From Polynucleobacter sp. UBA962 (lineage in GTDB: Bacteria; Pseudomonadota; Gammaproteobacteria; Burkholderiales; Burkholderiaceae), in the NCBI GenBank assembly GCA_002292975.1, contig DBCI01000129.1:713-10451 (forward strand): a stretch of DNA of 9,739 bases, written 5' to 3'. Positions 7,458-9,739 of this stretch are shown piece by piece. Each line of letters opens with the position of its first letter. Within the stretch, counting starts at the first letter, position 1. The notes beneath the pieces are model-generated. The model worked only from the letters and a program-made list of their open reading frames with translations. It had not been told where the DNA came from and searched no databases. The position numbers were made by a program, and so were the translations under genes.

Positions 7458-7987
7458 CAGAAGAGTCGCATCCCCAACAAAATAAGAGCGATTGTAAAAA
7501 AAGCTGCCAAGAGATCGTCTGCGATGATTCCAAAACCCTGCCAGATGATTGCTCGCACTGAATTTACATGAGCATTTCTTTTGAAATACCGGTCAACGCG
7601 ATTGATGGGCCAGGGCTTGATGGCATCCAAGAATCGAAATAATGCAAAAGCAAGAGCTTGAATTACAAATGACTCAGACCCAATACAAAAAAGAACCAGC
7701 CAAAACGCAATAATCTCATCCCACACAATACTGCCATGATCAGGATAGCCAAGATCTTTGCTGCAAATACCGCAAGCCCAGCAACCATAGACTAAGCCAA
7801 AAATAATTACGACCACTATCGCTGCCTCTGAAAAAAATACTTGCATCACTACATAAAGAATCCAAGCAAGGAGAGTCCCAGCGGTGCCAGGAGCAAAGCG
7901 ACTCAGCCCACTTCCTAAGCCGAGCGCGATGGTGCGATTGATGGATCCCAGCATCCAGGCAAATGTGATGGGGGAAGGAGCGGTCAT
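7457..7987 (-). CDS. pgpA: phosphatidylglycerophosphatase A
   Basis: Membrane phosphatase converting phosphatidylglycerophosphate to phosphatidylglycerol. The 176-residue protein shows the family blocks: GLGSGLSRFAPGTAGTLLA (23-41), IVWDE with Asp90/Glu91, FRFLDAIKPWPI (117-128) with Asp121, and IIADDLLAA with Asp157/Asp158. These acidic residues likely bind the catalytic Mg2+. Hydrophobic helices lie at about 36-52, 55-72, 93-116 and 152-174. Length is typical (E. coli PgpA is about 170). It lies 15 bases after thiL and overlaps pncC by one base, so it is the middle gene of that operon. No strong Shine-Dalgarno site is seen in the 15-base gap. Confidence 0.96.
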   Translation of the reverse strand: MTAPSPITFAWMLGSINRTIALGLGSGLSRFAPGTAGTLLAWILYVVMQVFFSEAAIVVVIIFGLVYGCWACGICSKDLGYPDHGSIVWDEIIAFWLVLFCIGSESFVIQALAFALFRFLDAIKPWPINRVDRYFKRNAHVNSVRAIIWQGFGIIADDLLAAFFTIALILLGMRLF

Positions 7988-8002
7988 GATTACTAAAAAT
8001 GA

Positions 8003-9058
8003 TTACTTAAAATGATCAAAGGATTGCAAAAGAGCATTTGTTAGCTCTGCCCGTAAAAGCTTGCCGTCATGATCAAGTAGAGTAATGCTTTGTATATCCT
8101 CCTCACTCTCGACCAGTTGGCCAATACGAGTGAGCGTAATCCCTAGATCGTTGGCAATTTGTTGAATGTGAAGACGATGCTTTTGATCGGCTGTAAAACA
8201 AAGCTCATAGTCATCACCACCTGCCGCTGCACATTGCCGACGAATCTGCGCTTCTTGTTCGTGTAAAACATTCGATATTGGTAAGGAATCAATCCAGACC
8301 TCAGCATGAAGGTGAGATGCTTTCAGAATATGCTTTAGATCGCCTAGCAAGCCATCAGAGATATCAATCCCTGCGCTTGCAATACCTCGCAATGCAATAC
8401 CAAGCTCAATGCGTGGTATTGGTTCATGCAGTCGTTGATTAATCGACCTTAGCTGGTCGGTATTTAAATGAAGGCCCCATTCATTGCGAGCATGAGCAAG
8501 CGCTAAGCGCGCATCGCCTACTGTACCCGATGCCCAAATATCATCATGGTTCTGTGCGCCACTTCGGCGCATACTGTGATTGGAAGGAACGCTACCGAGT
8601 GCCGTAATGTTAATGGTCAGTGGCCCTGCACAAGTGTCGCCACCAATTAAGGGGCAATTAAATTGCTCTGCCTCTGCAAATAAGCCCCGTGCAAATGCTT
8701 TTATCCAAGCATCATCCGTATTGGGTAATGCGAGGGAGAGTGTGAATCCAAGTGGGCTTGCACCCATAGCGGCTAAATCAGAAAGATTGACCGCTAGGGA
8801 TTTCTTTCCTAAGCGGAATGGGTCAGCATCTGCAAAGAAGTGTCTTCCCGATACCAGCATATCGCTAGTGATTGCAATGAGCTCCCCCTCTTTGGGTTTG
8901 AGTAAGGCGCAATCATCACCAATACCTAGTACAGGGGTATTTTCAGGATTTATTTGGGCCATCGCAATGGCCCCCGCCTTAAAAACCGACTCAATGAGGG
9001 CGAACTCCCCCATATTCTCTAAGGGGTTTTTTGTGGGGTTTGCTATTCGATCAGACAT
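8003..9058 (-). CDS. thiL: thiamine-monophosphate kinase
   Basis: Phosphorylates thiamine monophosphate with ATP to thiamine diphosphate, the active cofactor; cytoplasmic. Numbered from ATG 9058 (351 residues), it has MGEFALI (16-22), GIGDDCA (45-51), SDMLVSGRHF (65-74), KSLAVNLSDLAAMGA (86-100), GGDTC (139-143), DISDGL (232-237) and GGDDYEL (280-286). These are the Mg2+/ATP and substrate sites of the ThiL/PurM-like fold. The start is uncertain. GTG 9064 lies just upstream, and ATG 9013 begins directly at the conserved MGEF and has a weak AGAG before it, which would give 336 residues. I kept ATG 9058 as the longest ATG form. It is the first gene of thiL-pgpA-pncC and is divergent from maeB. 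No TPP riboswitch core (CTGAGA with the GGATAATGCCAGCG-type arm) is visible upstream. Confidence 0.95.
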   Translation of the reverse strand: MSDRIANPTKNPLENMGEFALIESVFKAGAIAMAQINPENTPVLGIGDDCALLKPKEGELIAITSDMLVSGRHFFADADPFRLGKKSLAVNLSDLAAMGASPLGFTLSLALPNTDDAWIKAFARGLFAEAEQFNCPLIGGDTCAGPLTINITALGSVPSNHSMRRSGAQNHDDIWASGTVGDARLALAHARNEWGLHLNTDQLRSINQRLHEPIPRIELGIALRGIASAGIDISDGLLGDLKHILKASHLHAEVWIDSLPISNVLHEQEAQIRRQCAAAGGDDYELCFTADQKHRLHIQQIANDLGITLTRIGQLVESEEDIQSITLLDHDGKLLRAELTNALLQSFDHFK

Positions 9059-9093
9059 GGGCACATTTTAGGCGGGGTTTGGTAGATCTCGTT

Positions 9094-9107
9094 CCGTGCG
9101 AGCACGG
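9094..9107. other. perfect hairpin in GC-rich thiL upstream block
   Basis: CCGTG (9094-9098) and CACGG (9103-9107) form a 5-bp stem around CGAG. The hairpin sits in a GC-rich stretch (about 9071-9135, roughly 60% GC by count), followed by AT-rich DNA. If the minus-strand promoter at 9162-9191 is real, this hairpin would lie in an approximately 95-base thiL mRNA leader. It has no U-run on either side, so it is not a standard terminator. Confidence 0.4.
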
Positions 9108-9161
9108 CCTTAGCTCGGGCTGCGCTCAATACCCCTTTCGGAGTAATCCCTTGGGAGGAAT

Positions 9162-9191
9162 AGAATAGAAACTTGAGCAAATATTTAACAA
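9162..9191 (-). promoter_or_regulatory. candidate sigma70-type promoter for thiL-pgpA-pncC
   Basis: On the minus strand, TTGTTA (9191-9186, 4 of 6) is followed after 18 bases by TATTCT (9167-9162, 4 of 6). Transcription would begin near 9155. The -35 lies within one arm of the inverted repeat at 9185-9207 and overlaps the maeB promoter candidate. Prediction by eye in AT-rich DNA. Confidence 0.35.
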
Positions 9192-9201
9192 AAATGATTA
9201 T
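9173..9201 (+). promoter_or_regulatory. candidate sigma70-type promoter for maeB
   Basis: TTGAGC (9173-9178, 4 of 6) is separated by 17 bases from GATTAT (9196-9201, 4 of 6), predicting a start near 9208 and an 80-base leader before ATG 9288. The -10 lies in the centre of the inverted repeat at 9185-9207. Prediction by eye in AT-rich DNA. Confidence 0.35.
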
Positions 9202-9207
9202 TGTTAA
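9185..9207. promoter_or_regulatory. inverted repeat, possible operator between thiL and maeB
   Basis: TTAACAA (9185-9191) and TTGTTAA (9201-9207) are a perfect 7-bp inverted repeat with a 9-base spacer, so the arm centres are 16 bases apart, as in many dimeric regulator sites. It overlaps the -35 of the thiL candidate promoter and the -10 of the maeB candidate. No regulator gene is adjacent. The DNA is AT-rich, so chance occurrence is possible. Confidence 0.4.
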
Positions 9208-9287
9208 TTGCAACATTTAGAGCCTCCTAGGCCTTAAAAGTAACTTCACACCCATAAAACCCCTCTACCTCTTGCCCGCGGATCACT

Positions 9288-9739
9288 ATGAGTCAGTCTG
9301 GAAATAATCCTAATCACAATAAAGAAGAGCAAATCAAGGCCTTACGAGAGGCCGCTCTGCAGTATCACGAGTTTCCTGTCCCCGGAAAGATCGCGGTTAC
9401 GCCAACCAAACAATTAACTAATCAGCGGGATTTGGCCTTAGCCTACACCCCAGGAGTTGCTGCTGCGTGTGAAGAGATTAAAAAAGATCCGGCTAACGCC
9501 TTTCGGTATACCGCCCGCGGCAATTTAGTGGGTGTAGTTACGAATGGAACCGCCGTGCTCGGTTTGGGTGACATTGGCCCGCTGGCTAGTAAGCCGGTGA
9601 TGGAAGGCAAGGCTGTCTTATTTAAGAAGTTTGCCGGCATCGATGTGTTTGATATAGAGATCAATGAAAGTGATCCCGAGAAGTTAGTTGAGGTGATTGC
9701 TGCTCTAGAACCTACTTTTGGCGGCATTAATTTAGAGGA
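9288..9739 (+). CDS. maeB: NADP-dependent malic enzyme (3' partial)
   Basis: Oxidative decarboxylation of malate to pyruvate and CO2 with NADPH production, in the cytoplasm. The frame is open from ATG 9288 to the window end (150 full codons). Its N-terminal malic domain is unmistakable: [16 protein letters not shown] (26-41), [14 protein letters not shown] (45-58) with catalytic Tyr53, [19 protein letters not shown] (85-103), and [15 protein letters not shown] with catalytic Lys108. The form fits the MaeB type, which carries a C-terminal phosphotransacetylase-like domain in a roughly 750-residue protein; that part is outside the window, so a short form cannot be excluded. GCGGA (9278-9282) is a weak ribosome site 5 bases before the ATG. 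It is divergent from thiL across a 229-base region. Confidence 0.93.
   Translation, partial: MSQSGNNPNHNKEEQIKALREAALQYHEFPVPGKIAVTPTKQLTNQRDLALAYTPGVAAACEEIKKDPANAFRYTARGNLVGVVTNGTAVLGLGDIGPLASKPVMEGKAVLFKKFAGIDVFDIEINESDPEKLVEVIAALEPTFGGINLE

Noticed and set aside
8580..9071. 163-codon plus-strand open frame opposite thiL
   Set aside because: It is entirely antisense to a gene with all ThiL motifs, has no recognisable domain, and its residues reflect reversed thiL codons.
9059..9160. TPP riboswitch upstream of thiL
   Set aside because: The minus strand has a GGGGTATTGAG stretch that faintly recalls one, but the conserved CTGAGA and the ATCTGGATAATGCCAGCG-type arm are missing.
9186..9208. 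Fur-box-like sequence (AACAATAATCATTTTT on the minus strand)
   Set aside because: It matches only part of the consensus, in very AT-rich DNA where such matches are expected by chance, and neither neighbour is an iron gene.
9153..9220. Leader peptide after GGGAGGA (TTG 9173 or ATG 9194 to TAG)
   Set aside because: The spacing from the ribosome-like site is too long, the peptide would be 8-15 residues with no attenuator-like codon run, and it overlaps the promoter candidates.
1..9739. CRISPR array, transposon ends, tRNA/rRNA, defence or toxin-antitoxin genes
   Set aside because: Reading both strands showed no spaced direct repeats, transposase or integrase motifs, tRNA cloverleaf or small paired genes; almost every base is in a recognised housekeeping gene.

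Overview
The window looks like ordinary chromosomal DNA of a betaproteobacterium, most likely a Burkholderiales member of the Polynucleobacter type. This rests on moderate GC (by eye), very tight gene packing, and gene orders I know from that group: RNase II-like / TonB-like / aroE / mtgA, and thiL / pgpA / pncC near pyrF and a malic enzyme. The genus is an inference from recalled synteny and protein flavour; no search was run. I see no insertion sequence, phage gene, CRISPR array, tRNA, rRNA or toxin-antitoxin pair.

Layout. Positions 1-5030 hold a five-gene plus-strand run: a FabG-like short-chain reductase (5' end cut off by the window), an RNB-domain exoribonuclease, a TonB/TolA-like envelope protein, shikimate dehydrogenase (aroE) and the monofunctional peptidoglycan glycosyltransferase (mtgA). 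The first four overlap each other by 1 or 4 bases and mtgA follows aroE after 5 bases, so this is almost certainly one translationally coupled operon. It meets minus-strand pyrF (5064-5927) head-on across 33 bases that hold a possible AT-rich two-way terminator. pyrF diverges from corA (5968-6939) across 40 bases. corA converges on a minus-strand operon transcribed thiL, pgpA, pncC (9058 down to 6957). The final 452 bases are the start of a NADP-type malic enzyme (maeB), divergent from thiL and cut off by the window end.

How the genes fit together. Nearly all are housekeeping: aromatic precursor synthesis (aroE), cell-wall glycan polymerisation (mtgA), UMP synthesis (pyrF), Mg2+ uptake (corA), thiamine diphosphate synthesis (thiL), phosphatidylglycerol synthesis (pgpA), NMN salvage (pncC) and NADPH/pyruvate supply (maeB). 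Operon membership does not imply a shared pathway.

The least explained DNA is the 229-base thiL/maeB divergent region (9059-9287). A GC-rich, hairpin-forming block lies on the thiL side. An AT-rich block next to it holds overlapping back-to-back promoter candidates and a perfect 7-bp inverted repeat with a 9-base spacer. I did not find convincing evidence of a previously undescribed system. The findings are modest regulatory and enzyme-variant leads.
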